From: Winogradskyella sp.
GTDB lineage: Bacteria; Bacteroidota; Bacteroidia; Flavobacteriales; Flavobacteriaceae
Reading direction: 5' to 3'
Length of the DNA stretch: 52,778 nt
NCBI RefSeq assembly: GCF_025210595.1
Contig: NZ_JAOARH010000047.1
Span: 1 to 52,778 of the forward strand
Both the position numbers and the translations under genes were made by a program. The stretch's first letter is position 1. Every line of letters begins with the position of its first letter. The notes under the pieces are model-generated. The model was not told the origin of the DNA and searched no databases. It worked only from the letters and a program-made list of their open reading frames with translations. This document shows positions 8,181 through 19,686 of the stretch, piece after piece.

Positions 8181-11100
8181 TTAATTGAAATTCATTTCTT
8201 GCTTAGCCTTCATCATTTCATCAAACTCTTCTTTAGAACCTACAATAATGCTATCGTATTCTCTCACACCTGTACCTGCTGGTATTCTGTGACCTACAAT
8301 TACATTTTCTTTAAGTCCTTCTAAAGTATCTACCTTACCATTTACTGCTGCTTCGTTAAGAACTTTTGTAGTTTCCTGGAACGATGCTGCTGAAATAAAT
8401 GACTTAGTTTGTAATGAAGCTCTTGTAATACCTTGCAATATTGGAGTTGCAGTTGCTGGACTTGCATCTCTTGCTGTTACAAGATTTTTATCTTCTCTTC
8501 TTAAAATAGAATTCTCATCTCTTAATTGTCTTACAGAAACGATTTGTCCTGATTGTAAATTCTCAGAATCACCAGCATCTTCTACTACTTTCATACCGAA
8601 AATCTTATCATTTTCTTCTATAAAATCAGACTTATGTACTAATTGATTCTCTAAGAAAATAGTATCACCAGAATCCATAATCTTAACTTTACGCATCATC
8701 TGTCTTACAACAACTTCGAAGTGTTTGTCGTTAATCTTCACTCCTTGTAAACGATATACTTCTTGTACTTCATTTACTAAATATTGTTGTACTGCTGAAG
8801 GGCCTTTAATGTTAAGGATATCGTTTGGTGTAATAGAACCATCAGATAACGGCATACCAGCTTTTACATAATCGTTTTCTTGTACAAGAATCTGATTAGA
8901 TAACTTCACTAAGTACTTCTTAACTTCACCTAATTTAGACTCTATGATAATTTCTCGGTTACCACGCTTAATCTTACCGAATGACACAACACCATCAATC
9001 TCACTAACAACAGCAGGATTAGAAGGGTTACGTGCTTCAAATAATTCAGTTACACGAGGAAGACCACCAGTAATATCACCAGATTTAGAAGATTTACGTG
9101 GTATCTTAACTAAGATTTTACCAACTTCAATCTTTTCTCCATCATCGATCATAATATGAGCACCAACAGGTAAGTTATATGAACGAATTACATCACCGTT
9201 ATTATCCTCTATCAATAACGTTGGTATCAACTTCTTATTTCTAGATTCTGAAATTACTTTTTCTTGACGGTTAGTTTGTTCGTCTATCTCTACTTGATAA
9301 GTTATACCTTGCTCAATGTTTTCATACTTCACCTTACCAGCAAACTCAGAAATAATTACACCATTAAATGGATCCCATTGACATATAGTGTCACCTTTCT
9401 TAATTTTTGATCCTGGTTTTACGAAAATATGAGAACCATAAGGAATATTATCTGTACTAAGAACAATACCTGTTTTAGCATCAACTAATTTTAATTCTGA
9501 AGTTCTAGAAATAACTACATCTACCTCATTACCTTCATTATCTTTAGTTTTTACAGTTTTAAGATCTTCTATTTCTGCAATACCATCAAAATTAACGATA
9601 AGCTTATTTTCTGCTGAAATGTTAGAAGCAACACCACCAACGTGGAACGTACGAAGTGTTAACTGAGTACCTGGCTCACCAATAGACTGAGCAGCTACAA
9701 CACCTACAGCTTCACCTCGTTGTACCATTTTACCTGTTGCAAGGTTACGTCCGTAACATTTTACACAAATACCTTTTTTAGCTTCACAAGTTAATGGCGA
9801 ACGTACTTCAATAGATTCAATTGCAGAATCACCAATTTGTTTAGCAACAGTATCATTAATATGACCACCAGCTTCAACAATTAATTCCTCTGTATGAGGA
9901 TCGTAAACATCATTAAGTGATGTTCTACCAACTATTCTATCTTCTAGTTTTTCAACAACTTCATCTTTTTTCTTAAGTGCAGAAACTTCAATTCCTCTTA
10001 ATGTACCACAATCTTCTTCATAAACAATAACATCTTGAGACACATCTACTAAACGACGTGTTAAGTAACCAGCATCTGCTGTTTTAAGAGCGGTATCTGC
10101 AAGACCTTTACGAGCACCGTGAGTAGAAATAAAGTATTCTAAAATTGAAAGTCCTTCTTTAAAGTTAGAAAGAATTGGATTCTCAATAATCTCACCACCA
10201 CCTGCGTTAGATTTTTTAGGTTTTGCCATTAATCCACGCATACCGGTTAACTGACGAATCTGTTCTTTAGATCCACGAGCACCAGAATCTAACATCATAA
10301 ATACTGAGTTAAATCCTTGCTGATCTTCTCTAATACGCTTCATAGACAATTCTGTCAACTCAGCATTAGTAGAAGTCCAAATATCAATAACCTGGTTGTA
10401 ACGCTCGTTATTAGTAATAAGTCCCATATTATAGTTACCCATAATACCATCTACCTTCTTATTAGCAGCATCAATCATTCCGTGCTTTTCCGCTGGAATA
10501 ATAATATCACCTAAACTAAATGATAATCCGCCTTGAAATGCAAAATTATATCCTAAAGTTTTAATTTCATCTAAGAACTCAGCTGTTTCAGGAACAGATG
10601 TTACTTTAAGAATACCATGAATAATATCTCTTAAAGACTTTTTAGTTAAGACTTCATTGACATAACCTGCAGCTTCAGGCACTTTTTCATTGAAAAGTAC
10701 ACGACCAACTGTAGTTTCTATAATTTGAGTAGTTAACTCACCTTCTTCATTAAAATCTTTAGTTCTTACTTTAATACCAGCATTAAGATCTACTCGCTTC
10801 TCATTGTAAGCAATTGTAACTTCTTCAGGTGAATAGAACGTTAAGCCTTCTCCTTTTACTGTAAAATCTTTGTCAGTCTTACGTAACTTAGTCATATAGT
10901 ATAGACCAAGTACCATATCTTGAGATGGTACAGTTACTGGCGAACCGTTTGCAGGATTTAAAATATTATGGGAAGCCAACATTAATAATTGTGCTTCTAA
11001 AATAGCTTCTGGTCCTAATGGTAAGTGCACAGCCATTTGGTCACCATCAAAATCGGCATTAAATGCAGTACATACTAATGGGTGTAACTGAATTGCTTTA

Positions 11101-12482
11101 CCTTCGATAAGCTTTGGCTGGAATGCTTGAATACCAAGTCTGTGAAGCGTAGGAGCACGGTTTAGTAATACTGGATGTCCTTTAAGAACATTCTCTAAGA
11201 TATCCCAAACAACTGGCTCTTTTCTATCTATAATTTTCTTTGCAGATTTTACAGTCTTAACAATACCTCTTTCAATTAACTTTCTAATTATAAAAGGTTT
11301 GTATAGCTCTGCTGCCATATTTTTTGGCAATCCACATTCGAATAATTTTAATTCTGGTCCTACAACAATTACAGAACGTGCAGAATAATCAACACGCTTA
11401 CCAAGTAAGTTTTGACGGAAACGTCCTTGCTTACCTTTAAGTGAATCTGATAATGATTTTAATGGTCTATTAGAATCTGTTTTTACAGCTGATGACTTAC
11501 GTGTGTTATCAAATAAAGAATCAACTGATTCTTGTAACATACGTTTCTCATTACGTAAAATTACTTCTGGTGCTTTTATCTCAACTAATCTTTTAAGACG
11601 GTTGTTACGGATAATTACACGACGATAAAGATCATTTAAATCTGAAGTAGCAAAACGACCACCATCTAAAGGCACTAATGGTCTTAATTCTGGTGGAATT
11701 ACAGGAACAGCCTTCATGATCATCCACTCTGGTCTATTCTCTCTATTTAAATTAGACTCTCTAAATGCTTCAACAACTTGTAAACGCTTTAAAGCTTCTG
11801 TTTTACGTTGTTTAGACGTTTCATTATTTGCTTTGTGTCTTAAATCGTATGACAATTGATCTAAATCAATTCTTGCCAATAAATCAATTAAACACTCAGC
11901 ACCCATTTTAGCAATAAACTTGTTTGGGTCTGTATCTTCTAAATACTGATTTTCCTGAGGAAGAGATTCTAAAATATTAAGGTACTCTTCTTCAGTTAAG
12001 AAATCCATTTTTTGAACAGGTTCACCTTCTTCATTTAATGCACCACCTGGTTGAATCACCACATAACGCTCATAATAAATGATCATATCTAATTTCTTAG
12101 ATGGTAATCCTAATAGGTAACCTATTTTATTTGGTAAAGAACGGAAATACCAAATATGAGCTACAGGTACAACTAAATTAATATGACCTACTCTATCTCT
12201 ACGTACTTTCTTTTCTGTTACTTCTACACCACAACGGTCACAAACAATACCCTTGTAACGTATTCTCTTATATTTACCACAAGCACACTCAAAATCCTTT
12301 ACAGGACCAAAAATGCGTTCACAGAACAAACCATCACGTTCTGGTTTGTGTGTTCGATAATTAATAGTTTCCGGCTTTAGTACTTCACCACGAGATGCTG
12401 CTAAAACAGATTCAGGTGATGCTAAACCAATAGAAATTTTATTAAACTTCTGTACTGTATTCTTATCTTGTCTTCTTGCCAT
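8181..12482 (-). CDS. rpoC: DNA-directed RNA polymerase subunit beta'
   Basis: This 1433-residue protein is the beta' subunit of RNA polymerase, which holds the active-site magnesium and helps form the clamp. The N-terminal zinc site has C66, C68, C81 and C84 (CACGKY...CDRCG). The catalytic [12 protein letters not shown] motif is near residue 475 with all three Asp present. A second zinc site ([14 protein letters not shown]) is near residue 900. The bridge-helix and trigger-loop region around [20 protein letters not shown] is intact. It follows rpoB after a 76-base spacer made almost wholly of heptamer repeats. The next structure is the terminator at 8107-8141. Full length; nothing appears broken. 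Confidence 0.98.
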   Translation of the reverse strand: MARRQDKNTVQKFNKISIGLASPESVLAASRGEVLKPETINYRTHKPERDGLFCERIFGPVKDFECACGKYKRIRYKGIVCDRCGVEVTEKKVRRDRVGHINLVVPVAHIWYFRSLPNKIGYLLGLPSKKLDMIIYYERYVVIQPGGALNEEGEPVQKMDFLTEEEYLNILESLPQENQYLEDTDPNKFIAKMGAECLIDLLARIDLDQLSYDLRHKANNETSKQRKTEALKRLQVVEAFRESNLNRENRPEWMIMKAVPVIPPELRPLVPLDGGRFATSDLNDLYRRVIIRNNRLKRLVEIKAPEVILRNEKRMLQESVDSLFDNTRKSSAVKTDSNRPLKSLSDSLKGKQGRFRQNLLGKRVDYSARSVIVVGPELKLFECGLPKNMAAELYKPFIIRKLIERGIVKTVKSAKKIIDRKEPVVWDILENVLKGHPVLLNRAPTLHRLGIQAFQPKLIEGKAIQLHPLVCTAFNADFDGDQMAVHLPLGPEAILEAQLLMLASHNILNPANGSPVTVPSQDMVLGLYYMTKLRKTDKDFTVKGEGLTFYSPEEVTIAYNEKRVDLNAGIKVRTKDFNEEGELTTQIIETTVGRVLFNEKVPEAAGYVNEVLTKKSLRDIIHGILKVTSVPETAEFLDEIKTLGYNFAFQGGLSFSLGDIIIPAEKHGMIDAANKKVDGIMGNYNMGLITNNERYNQVIDIWTSTNAELTELSMKRIREDQQGFNSVFMMLDSGARGSKEQIRQLTGMRGLMAKPKKSNAGGGEIIENPILSNFKEGLSILEYFISTHGARKGLADTALKTADAGYLTRRLVDVSQDVIVYEEDCGTLRGIEVSALKKKDEVVEKLEDRIVGRTSLNDVYDPHTEELIVEAGGHINDTVAKQIGDSAIESIEVRSPLTCEAKKGICVKCYGRNLATGKMVQRGEAVGVVAAQSIGEPGTQLTLRTFHVGGVASNISAENKLIVNFDGIAEIEDLKTVKTKDNEGNEVDVVISRTSELKLVDAKTGIVLSTDNIPYGSHIFVKPGSKIKKGDTICQWDPFNGVIISEFAGKVKYENIEQGITYQVEIDEQTNRQEKVISESRNKKLIPTLLIEDNNGDVIRSYNLPVGAHIMIDDGEKIEVGKILVKIPRKSSKSGDITGGLPRVTELFEARNPSNPAVVSEIDGVVSFGKIKRGNREIIIESKLGEVKKYLVKLSNQILVQENDYVKAGMPLSDGSITPNDILNIKGPSAVQQYLVNEVQEVYRLQGVKINDKHFEVVVRQMMRKVKIMDSGDTIFLENQLVHKSDFIEENDKIFGMKVVEDAGDSENLQSGQIVSVRQLRDENSILRREDKNLVTARDASPATATPILQGITRASLQTKSFISAASFQETTKVLNEAAVNGKVDTLEGLKENVIVGHRIPAGTGVREYDSIIVGSKEEFDEMMKAKQEMNFN

Positions 12483-12493
12483 GTTTTTTTATA

Positions 12494-12556
12494 GTCTTGA
12501 GTCTTGAGCCGTTAGTCGATAGAAAGAATTCTACCGACTATTGACTACTAACTATT
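12494..12556. repeat. Heptamer-periodic repeat filling the rpoB-rpoC spacer
   Basis: The spacer divides into nine consecutive 7-base units in one phase. It starts with two identical GTCTTGA units and ends with GACTATT, GACTACT and AACTATT; seven of nine begin with G. The middle also forms an inverted repeat (TAGTCGaTAG against CTAcCGACTA). The unit takes up 63 of the 76 bases between rpoC and rpoB. Confidence 0.75.
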
Positions 12557-12558
12557 TT

Positions 12559-15500
12559 TTACTCTTCTAATCTAATATCTAATCCTAAACCTTTTAATTC
12601 ATGCATTAATACATTGAATGATTCAGGTAGTCCTGGTTCTGGCATTGGCTCACCCTTAACAATAGCTTCGTAAGTTTTTGCTCTACCAATAACATCATCT
12701 GATTTTACAGTTAAGATTTCTCTTAGAGTGCTCGATGCTCCATATGCTTCAAGTGCCCAAACCTCCATCTCACCAAAACGCTGACCACCAAACTGTGCTT
12801 TACCACCTAATGGCTGTTGTGTAATTAATGAGTATGGTCCTATAGAACGTGCGTGCATCTTATCATCAATCATGTGACCAAGCTTAATCATATAAATAAC
12901 ACCAACTGTTGCTGGTTGATCAAAACGATCACCTGTACCACCATCATATAGATATGTATGACCAAATCTTGGAATACCAGCTTCGTCTGTGTATGAATTA
13001 ATCTGATCTAAAGTTGCACCATCAAAAATTGGCGTAGCATAAGTTCTTCCTAAATCTTTACCTGCCCAACCTAAAACGGTTTCATAAATCTGACCAATAT
13101 TCATACGAGAAGGTACACCAAGTGGATTTAATACTATATCTACTGGAGTTCCATCTTCTAAGAATGGCATATCTTCTTGACGTACAATACGTGCCACAAT
13201 ACCTTTGTTACCGTGACGACCTGCCATCTTATCACCAACTTTAAGCTTACGTTTTTTAGCAATATAAACTTTAGCTAATTTGATAATACCTGCTGGTAAT
13301 TCATCACCTACAGAAATGGTAAACTTCTCACGTCTTAATGATCCTTGTAGGTCATTTTCCTTAATCTTATAATTGTGAATTAAGTCAGCAACCAACTCAT
13401 TTGTATGATCATCTGTAGTCCACTTACCAGATGTTAAATGTGTATAATCATCTACAGCATTAAGCATCTTTAATGTGTACTTTTTACCTTTAGGTATAAT
13501 TTCTTCACCTAAATCATTATAGATACCTTGAGCAGTTTTTCCGTTTACAATAGTAAATAGTTTATCTACTAATATAGCTTGTAAATCATCGAAACGATTA
13601 TCATAAGCATTTTCTAATGCTTCAATATCTTCTTTATCTTGTGCTCTCTTACGCTTGTCTTTTAAAGCTCTTGCAAATAATTTCTTATCTATAACAACAC
13701 CATTTAATGATGGAGAAGCTTTTAAAGATGCATCTTTTACATCACCAGCCTTATCACCAAATATGGCTCTAAGTAACTTCTCTTCTGGTGTTGGATCTGA
13801 TTCACCTTTTGGTGTAATCTTACCAATTAAGATATCACCTGGCTTAATCTCAGCACCAATACGAATCATACCATTTTCATCAAGATCTTTTGTTGCCTCT
13901 TCAGAAACATTTGGTATATCGTTTGTTAATTCTTCATTACCTAGTTTAGTATCTCTTACTTCTAATGAATATTCATCAATATGAATTGAAGTAAAAATAT
14001 CATCGCGAACAACTTTTTCTGAGATTACAATTGCATCCTCAAAGTTGTATCCTTTCCATGGCATAAAGGCCACTTTCATATTTCTACCAAGAGCTAATTC
14101 ACCGTTTTGCGTTGCATAACCCTCACAAAGTACTTGTCCTTTTGTTACCGTATCACCTTTTCTAACGATAGGCTTTAAGTTTATTGAAGTTCCTTGGTTT
14201 GTTTTTCTAAACTTAACAAGTGGATATTCTTTAATATCACTATCAAAGCTTACCATAGCTTCTTCTTCTGTACGTTCGTACTTTATAACTATCTTTTGTG
14301 CATCTACATACTCAACAACACCTTCTCCTTCAGCATTAATTAACACTCTAGAATCTGATGCTACCTGACGCTCTAAACCAGTACCTACAATTGGTGCTTC
14401 TGGGCGTAATAATGGAACTGCCTGACGCATCATGTTAGATCCCATTAAGGCACGGTTTGCATCATCGTGCTCTAAGAATGGAATTAATGACGCTGATATA
14501 GAAGCTATTTGGTTTGGTGCAACATCTGTATAGTTTACATTAACTGGATCTATAACAGGGAAATCACCTTCTTGACGAGCAATTACCTTATCGTGCTCAA
14601 TTTTACCATTATCATCAACTTCTACAGTTGCCTGTGCTATTAACTTTTCTTCTTCTTCTTCTGCACTTAAATATGTTGGTGCATTTTTAATATCAACAAC
14701 ACCATCTTCTACTTTTCTATATGGAGTTTCAATGAATCCCATTGAGTTCACTTTAGCAAATACTGAAAGTGAAGAAATTAATCCAATATTTGGTCCTTCT
14801 GGTGTTTCAATAGGACATAAACGTCCGTAGTGTGTATAGTGAACGTCACGAACCTCGAAACCTGCTCTTTCTCTTGATAATCCACCAGGTCCTAAAGCTG
14901 ATAAACGACGTTTGTGAGTAATCTCTGCTAATGGATTTGTTTGATCCATAAATTGAGATAACTGATTGGTTCCAAAGAATGAATTAATTACAGACGATAA
15001 TGTCTTTGCATTAATTAAATCTATTGGAGTAAATACTTCGTTATCGCGTACATTCATTCTTTCTCGAATTGTACGTGCCATACGTGCTAAACCAACACCA
15101 AACTGTGATGATAATTGTTCACCTACTGTACGTACACGACGGTTAGATAAGTGATCAATATCATCAATCTCTGCTTTAGAGTTGATAAGCTCAATTAAGT
15201 ATTTTATAATGGTAATAATATCTTCTTTGGTAAGTACTTGCTTATCCATTCCGATATCAAGACCTAATTTCTTGTTCATTCTGTAACGACCTACTTCACC
15301 TAGAGAGTAACGTTGGTCTGAAAAGAATAATTTGTCAATAATACCACGTGCTGTCTCCTCATCTGGCGGCTCAGCATTACGTAATTGACGGTAGATATGT
15401 TCAACAGCCTCTTTTTCAGAATTTGTTGGATCTTTTTGTAATGTATTGTGAATAATTGCGTAATCACCTTGTTGTGCGCTTTCTTTGTGTAAAAGAATTG

Positions 15501-16371
15501 TTTTAACACCAGCTTCTAAGATTTCTTCAATATTATCTTTATCAACAATAGTATCACGATCTAATACGATTTCGTTACGCTCAATAGATACAACTTCACC
15601 AGTATCTTCATCTACGAAATCTTCGTGCCATGTATTAAGTACACGTGCAGCTAATTTACGTCCTATAACTTTCTTTAAACCAGATTTAGAAACCTTTACT
15701 TCTTCTGCAAGGTCAAAAATTTCTAAAATATCCTTATCGCGTTCAAAACCAATTGCACGGAAAAGTGTTGTTACAGGTAATTTTTTCTTTCTATCAATGT
15801 ATGCATACATTACGCTATTGATATCAGTAGCAAACTCTATCCAAGATCCTTTAAAAGGAATTACTCTTGCAGAATATAACTTAGTACCATTAGCGTGAAA
15901 TGATTGGCTAAAGAATACACCAGGAGAACGGTGTAATTGAGATACAACTACACGCTCTGCTCCATTGATACAAAAAGTACCACTAGGAGTCATGTAAGGG
16001 ATTGTACCTAAATAAACATCTTGAACAATAGTTTCGAAATCTTCATGCTCAGGATCTGTACAGTATAACTTTAATCTAGCTTTTAAAGGAACACTATATG
16101 TTAATCCTCTCTCAATACACTCTTCTATAGTATAACGTGGAGGATCGATAAAGTAATCTAAGAATTCTAGTACGAATTGATTACGTGTGTCTGTAATTGG
16201 GAAGTTTTCCATGAAGGTATTGTATAAACCTTCATTTTCTCTTGCCTCTGATTTTGTTTCTAATTGGAAAAAATCCTGGAAGGATTTAATTTGAATATCC
16301 AAAAAGTCTGGGTAATCTGTTCTATTTACAATAGAAGAGAAATTAATTCTTTCAGCCTTTTTTGCTAACAT
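12559..16371 (-). CDS. rpoB: DNA-directed RNA polymerase subunit beta
   Basis: This 1270-residue beta subunit has the normal Bacteroidota length. The rifampicin-binding segment is recognisable in the region reading [23 protein letters not shown] followed by [15 protein letters not shown], with the usual residues at these positions. Later conserved segments such as [13 protein letters not shown] and the C-terminal [26 protein letters not shown] (clamp contact) are present. It lies 122 bases after rplL, a spacer that carries two hairpins (16409-16427 and 16435-16470) that could set the ratio of rpoB to ribosomal protein mRNA. It precedes rpoC. Confidence 0.98.
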   Translation of the reverse strand: MLAKKAERINFSSIVNRTDYPDFLDIQIKSFQDFFQLETKSEARENEGLYNTFMENFPITDTRNQFVLEFLDYFIDPPRYTIEECIERGLTYSVPLKARLKLYCTDPEHEDFETIVQDVYLGTIPYMTPSGTFCINGAERVVVSQLHRSPGVFFSQSFHANGTKLYSARVIPFKGSWIEFATDINSVMYAYIDRKKKLPVTTLFRAIGFERDKDILEIFDLAEEVKVSKSGLKKVIGRKLAARVLNTWHEDFVDEDTGEVVSIERNEIVLDRDTIVDKDNIEEILEAGVKTILLHKESAQQGDYAIIHNTLQKDPTNSEKEAVEHIYRQLRNAEPPDEETARGIIDKLFFSDQRYSLGEVGRYRMNKKLGLDIGMDKQVLTKEDIITIIKYLIELINSKAEIDDIDHLSNRRVRTVGEQLSSQFGVGLARMARTIRERMNVRDNEVFTPIDLINAKTLSSVINSFFGTNQLSQFMDQTNPLAEITHKRRLSALGPGGLSRERAGFEVRDVHYTHYGRLCPIETPEGPNIGLISSLSVFAKVNSMGFIETPYRKVEDGVVDIKNAPTYLSAEEEEEKLIAQATVEVDDNGKIEHDKVIARQEGDFPVIDPVNVNYTDVAPNQIASISASLIPFLEHDDANRALMGSNMMRQAVPLLRPEAPIVGTGLERQVASDSRVLINAEGEGVVEYVDAQKIVIKYERTEEEAMVSFDSDIKEYPLVKFRKTNQGTSINLKPIVRKGDTVTKGQVLCEGYATQNGELALGRNMKVAFMPWKGYNFEDAIVISEKVVRDDIFTSIHIDEYSLEVRDTKLGNEELTNDIPNVSEEATKDLDENGMIRIGAEIKPGDILIGKITPKGESDPTPEEKLLRAIFGDKAGDVKDASLKASPSLNGVVIDKKLFARALKDKRKRAQDKEDIEALENAYDNRFDDLQAILVDKLFTIVNGKTAQGIYNDLGEEIIPKGKKYTLKMLNAVDDYTHLTSGKWTTDDHTNELVADLIHNYKIKENDLQGSLRREKFTISVGDELPAGIIKLAKVYIAKKRKLKVGDKMAGRHGNKGIVARIVRQEDMPFLEDGTPVDIVLNPLGVPSRMNIGQIYETVLGWAGKDLGRTYATPIFDGATLDQINSYTDEAGIPRFGHTYLYDGGTGDRFDQPATVGVIYMIKLGHMIDDKMHARSIGPYSLITQQPLGGKAQFGGQRFGEMEVWALEAYGASSTLREILTVKSDDVIGRAKTYEAIVKGEPMPEPGLPESFNVLMHELKGLGLDIRLEE

Positions 16372-16408
16372 TGATGAACGAGATTTTTATTATATAAAAA
16401 CTAAAAAT

Positions 16409-16427
16409 GTATATAACGGTTATATAC
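16409..16427 (-). promoter_or_regulatory. Second hairpin in the rplL-rpoB spacer, terminator-like
   Basis: GTATATAAC-G-GTTATATAC is a perfect 9-bp inverted repeat with a 1-base centre. On the minus strand it is followed by AUUUUUAGUUUUUAU, so it looks like a weak intrinsic terminator or attenuator just 38 bases before the rpoB ATG. Confidence 0.5.
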
Positions 16428-16434
16428 ACAAAAG

Positions 16435-16470
16435 GGTTTAGGTCTTAGAGTGCTACTCCAGACCTAAACC
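16435..16470 (-). promoter_or_regulatory. Long hairpin in the rplL-rpoB spacer (attenuator or processing site)
   Basis: GGTTTAGGTCT (16435-16445) pairs perfectly with AGACCTAAACC (16460-16470). The 14-base loop can itself form GAGT-AGC-ACTC. On the minus strand only CUUUUGU follows. By position it matches the rplL-rpoB attenuator/RNase III site known in other bacteria; function here is inferred. Confidence 0.65.
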
Positions 16471-16493
16471 ATATGTTGTAGGTTAAGCTAAGC

Positions 16494-16868
16494 TTACTTA
16501 AGCTCAACTTCAGCTCCAGCCTCTTCTAAAGAAGATTTTAAGCCTTCAGCTTCATCTTTAGAAACACCTTCTTTAATTGTACTTGGTGCATCATCTACTA
16601 AACCTTTAGCATCTTTTAAACCTAAACCAGTTAATTCTTTAACTAATTTTACTACTGCTAATTTAGAACCACCAGCGGCTTTAAGGATTACGTCAAATTC
16701 AGTTTGCTCTTCAGCAGCTTCTCCGCCACCTCCTGGTCCAGCTTGCACTACTGCAGCAGCAGCAGCAGGCTCAATACCATACTCATCTTTTAATATAGTT
16801 GCTAATTCGTTAACTTCTTTTACTGTTAAGTTAACTAATTGTTCTGCGAAATCTTTTAAATCTGCCAT
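16494..16868 (-). CDS. rplL: 50S ribosomal protein L7/L12
   Basis: This acidic 124-residue protein forms the multimeric ribosomal stalk that recruits translation GTPases. It has the N-terminal dimerisation helices ([21 protein letters not shown]), an Ala/Gly-rich hinge (about 35-52) and the C-terminal factor-binding domain with [31 protein letters not shown] in normal order. It follows rplJ after 57 bases and precedes the attenuator-like hairpins upstream of rpoB. Confidence 0.97.
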   Translation of the reverse strand: MADLKDFAEQLVNLTVKEVNELATILKDEYGIEPAAAAAVVQAGPGGGGEAAEEQTEFDVILKAAGGSKLAVVKLVKELTGLGLKDAKGLVDDAPSTIKEGVSKDEAEGLKSSLEEAGAEVELK

Positions 16869-16925
16869 TTTTCTATTGTTTTAATCTGTGTGTTTTATAA
16901 TAAATTTTTGTGTGTAATTATGGAA

Positions 16926-17447
16926 TTATCCTTCTCTTTCAGATAATGTTTTTACTAAACCAGCGATTGTTCCACCACCTGACTTAAGTGCTGAAATAAC
17001 ATTCTTAGCAGGAGATTGTAATAATGTAATGATATCTCCAAGAAGTTCTTCTTTAGACTTAATTTCAACTAATGTATCTAATAAATCATCGCCGATGTAA
17101 ATTGCCTCTTCAATAAAAGCTCCTTTTAATAAAGGCTTTTCAGACTTTTTACGAAACTCTTTAATTACTTTCGCTGGCGCATTACCAGTTTCAGAATACA
17201 TTACAGAAGTATTACCTTTTAAAGTTGTTGGTAAGTCACCAAAATCTTTATCTGATGCTTCCATTGCCTTTTCTAAAAGTGTATTCTTTACTACAGCTAA
17301 CTTAATGTTAGACTTGAAACACGCTCTTCTTAAGTTTGAAGTTGTTACTGCATCTAATCCAGAAATATCTGTTAAATAGATATTAGTATTATCTGCTAAC
17401 TGAGCAGTCAACTCTTCAATTACTACCGATTTTTCTTCTCTTGTCAT
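16926..17447 (-). CDS. rplJ: 50S ribosomal protein L10
   Basis: This 173-residue protein anchors the L7/L12 stalk on 23S rRNA. The N-terminal MTREEKSVVIEELTAQL, the central LAVVKNTLLEKAM segment and the C-terminal helix that binds L12 (ISALKSGGGTIAGLVKTLSE) are typical. It starts 19 bases after the rplA stop. In other bacteria L10 represses its own mRNA through a leader; there is no room for a long leader here, so any such control would have to act inside rplA or elsewhere. Confidence 0.96.
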   Translation of the reverse strand: MTREEKSVVIEELTAQLADNTNIYLTDISGLDAVTTSNLRRACFKSNIKLAVVKNTLLEKAMEASDKDFGDLPTTLKGNTSVMYSETGNAPAKVIKEFRKKSEKPLLKGAFIEEAIYIGDDLLDTLVEIKSKEELLGDIITLLQSPAKNVISALKSGGGTIAGLVKTLSEREG

Positions 17448-17466
17448 AATATTCTAAGTTTAACTA

Positions 17467-18156
17467 CTATCCTATTTTTGTGTCTATTGCAATACTTGGA
17501 CTCATGGTACTAGACATGTAAATACTCTTCATGTATGTACCTTTTGCTGCAGTAGGCTTTAATTTCATTAATGTAGATAAAAGCTCATTAGCATTACCAA
17601 CTAATTTTTCTGGGCTAAAAGACGCCTTACCAATTGGTGCATGAACAATTCCTGTTTTATCTACTTTAAAATCAATTTTACCTGCTTTTACTTCACTTAC
17701 AGCTTTACCTATATCCATAGTTACTGTTCCTGTCTTAGGGTTTGGCATAAGACCTCTTGGCCCTAATATCCTACCTAATGGTCCTAACTTACCCATAACG
17801 CTTGGCATAGTAACGATAACGTCAACGTCTGTCCAACCGTCTTTTATTTTTTGTAAGTATTCATCTAACCCAACATAATCAGCACCAGCTTCTTTTGCTT
17901 CTGCTTCTTTATCTGGAGTTACTAATGCAAGAACCTTCATATCTTTACCTGTACCGTGAGGTAAAGAAACAACACCACGAACCATTTGGTTGGCTTTACG
18001 TGGATCTACACCTAATCTAACTGCTAAATCTACTGAAGCGTCAAACTTAGTGTATGTAATTTCTTTAAGTAAAGCTGAAGCTTCTTCTAAAGAGTAAAGT
18101 TTATTTTTATCAACTTTAGCTCTTGCTTCTTTTTGCTTCTTTGTTAATCTTGCCAT
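17467..18156 (-). CDS. rplA: 50S ribosomal protein L1
   Basis: This protein of 229 residues forms the L1 stalk at the ribosomal E site and in many bacteria represses the rplK-rplA mRNA. I start it at the ATG at 18156 ([10 protein letters not shown]), the family's usual N-terminus. A start at 18183 would add nine residues and overlap rplK by 17 bases. Conserved segments include [13 protein letters not shown], the PNPKTGTVT motif and the C-terminal [26 protein letters not shown]. It follows rplK by 10 bases and precedes rplJ by 19. Confidence 0.95.
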   Translation of the reverse strand: MARLTKKQKEARAKVDKNKLYSLEEASALLKEITYTKFDASVDLAVRLGVDPRKANQMVRGVVSLPHGTGKDMKVLALVTPDKEAEAKEAGADYVGLDEYLQKIKDGWTDVDVIVTMPSVMGKLGPLGRILGPRGLMPNPKTGTVTMDIGKAVSEVKAGKIDFKVDKTGIVHAPIGKASFSPEKLVGNANELLSTLMKLKPTAAKGTYMKSIYMSSTMSPSIAIDTKIG

Positions 18157-18166
18157 TTCTAAAAAT

Positions 18167-18607
18167 TTAGTTTGGAGCTTCACCTCCTTTAACAGTGATA
18201 CCCATCGATCTTGCTGTACCAGCTACCATTTTCATAGCTGATTCGATTTCAAATGCATTTAAATCTTGCATTTTATCTTCTGCAATTGCTTTCACTTGAT
18301 CCCAAGTTACTTTTGCTACTTTACGTCGGTTAGGTTCTCCTGATCCTTTCTTTACTTTGGCCGCTTCTAATAATTGTACTGCTGCTGGTGGAGTCTTAAT
18401 TACAAATTCAAAAGATTTGTCTTTGTAAACAGAGATTACCACAGGTAAAACTTTACCTGGTTTATCTTGAGTTCTTGCATTAAATTGCTTACAGAACTCC
18501 ATGATATTAACTCCAGCGGCACCTAAAGCGGGTCCAACCGGTGGCGATGGATTCGCAGCACCTCCCCGAACTTGTAACTTAACTACTTTGTCTAGTTCTT
18601 TTGCCAT
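18167..18607 (-). CDS. rplK: 50S ribosomal protein L11
   Basis: This 146-residue protein binds the GTPase-associated centre of 23S rRNA with L10. The N-terminal [22 protein letters not shown] has the conserved proline-rich loop, followed by [12 protein letters not shown] and the C-terminal RNA-binding domain ending [14 protein letters not shown]. It lies 69 bases after nusG and 10 bases before rplA, in the conserved nusG-rplKAJL order. Confidence 0.97.
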   Translation of the reverse strand: MAKELDKVVKLQVRGGAANPSPPVGPALGAAGVNIMEFCKQFNARTQDKPGKVLPVVISVYKDKSFEFVIKTPPAAVQLLEAAKVKKGSGEPNRRKVAKVTWDQVKAIAEDKMQDLNAFEIESAMKMVAGTARSMGITVKGGEAPN

Positions 18608-18676
18608 TTTTTAAAATTTAGTGCGATTGTCTATGTTGGAAGCTTAGACGTAACGCTATCTTTATTGTAACAATTA

Positions 18677-19222
18677 TTATAACTTTTCTACTTGCATATA
18701 GCTTAATTCTAATGGTGTCTTTCTTCCGAAAATCTTAACCATCACTTCTAGCTTACGCTTTTCTTCAAATATTTTCTCAATAGTACCATCAAAACCATTA
18801 AATGGCCCATCGATAACCTTTACAGTTTCTCCTTTTGTAAATGGTATTGCTATGTTTGCATCTGCTTCTATAGCCAATTCATCTACCTTACCTAACATCC
18901 TGTTTACTTCAGACTGCCTTAAAGGCACTGGATCTCCACCTTTTGTTTCACCTAAAAAACCGATTACATTAGTTATAGATTTTATAATGTGAGGAATCTC
19001 ACCGCTTAAATTAGCTTGAATCATAATGTAACCTGGAAAATAAACTTTTTCTTTATTTATTTTCTTTCCGTTACGTATTTGAATTACTTTTTCTGTTGGC
19101 ACTAAAACTTGATCAACATAATCTTCTAAACCTAACCTAGATATTTCATTCTCTATATAGGTCTTAATTTTATTTTCTTGACCACTTACCGCCCTAACAA
19201 CATACCATTTTTTATCTGACAT
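18677..19222 (-). CDS. nusG: Transcription termination/antitermination factor NusG
   Basis: NusG (181 residues) binds the RNA polymerase clamp and links it with Rho or the ribosome. The NGN domain starts KKWYVVRAVSGQENKIK and includes the conserved VYFPGYIMIQ; after a linker comes the KOW domain with FTKGETVKVIDGPFNGFDGTIEKI (about 126-150). The C-terminus ends LSYMQVEKL as usual. It starts 20 bases after secE, as in most bacteria. Confidence 0.97.
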   Translation of the reverse strand: MSDKKWYVVRAVSGQENKIKTYIENEISRLGLEDYVDQVLVPTEKVIQIRNGKKINKEKVYFPGYIMIQANLSGEIPHIIKSITNVIGFLGETKGGDPVPLRQSEVNRMLGKVDELAIEADANIAIPFTKGETVKVIDGPFNGFDGTIEKIFEEKRKLEVMVKIFGRKTPLELSYMQVEKL

Positions 19223-19242
19223 CTTCTTTCTTGTATTTGTTA

Positions 19243-19437
19243 TTAGCTTAAAATATCAAAATATGCTTTAACCGCTCTACTAAACACTGTATCCACACCC
19301 CAAATGGCTAAAGAAAAAATAATTGAAAAAACTGCAACAATAACAGTCAACCTTTGAGCCTCTGACCAAGGTGTCCAAGACACGTTGTTTTTCAACTCTT
19401 CAAATGATTCCTTTATGTATGTTATTAATCCTGCCAT
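19243..19437 (-). CDS. secE: Preprotein translocase subunit SecE
   Basis: This 64-residue single-pass membrane protein is the short form of SecE. The amphipathic segment (YIKESFEELKNNVSWTPWSEAQRLT) precedes one membrane helix at about 28-50 (VIVAVFSIIFSLAIWGV). It clamps SecY in the Sec translocon. It lies between tRNA-Trp and nusG, the conserved position. Confidence 0.95.
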   Translation of the reverse strand: MAGLITYIKESFEELKNNVSWTPWSEAQRLTVIVAVFSIIFSLAIWGVDTVFSRAVKAYFDILS

Positions 19438-19548
19438 TTGCTTCTAGTTTAAAAGATTAAATAATTAATCTATTGTATTTAGCACGAGAATAAAACTCTT
19501 TATTAAATCCTTTCTAACAAAGCTCTCTTCTCGTTGTATTTTTGATTG

Positions 19549-19621
19549 CACGGGTTGAGAGACTCGAACTCCCGACACCTGGTTTTGGAGACCAGTGCTC
19601 TACCAACTGAGCTAAACCCGT
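19549..19621 (-). tRNA. tRNA-Trp (anticodon CCA)
   Basis: The 73-base cloverleaf has acceptor ACGGGTT/AACCCGT, D-arm GCTCAGTTGGTAGAGC, anticodon loop CTCCAAA and T-arm with GTTCGAG. The 3' CCA is not encoded. It lies between tuf and secE in the same operon. Confidence 0.95.
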
Positions 19622-19632
19622 AAACAATAATC

Positions 19633-19660
19633 AAGGCATCCTGATATTTCAGGACACCTT
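19633..19660 (-). terminator. Hairpin between tuf and tRNA-Trp
   Basis: AAGG plus TCCTGA (19633-19644) pairs with TCAGGA plus CCTT (19649-19660) with a 2-base internal mismatch and a 4-base loop. No strong U-tract follows on the minus strand, so it may be a partial terminator or an RNA-processing signal that protects the tuf 3' end. Confidence 0.5.
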
Positions 19661-19686
19661 AATTAATTTATTTATAACTAATTTGT

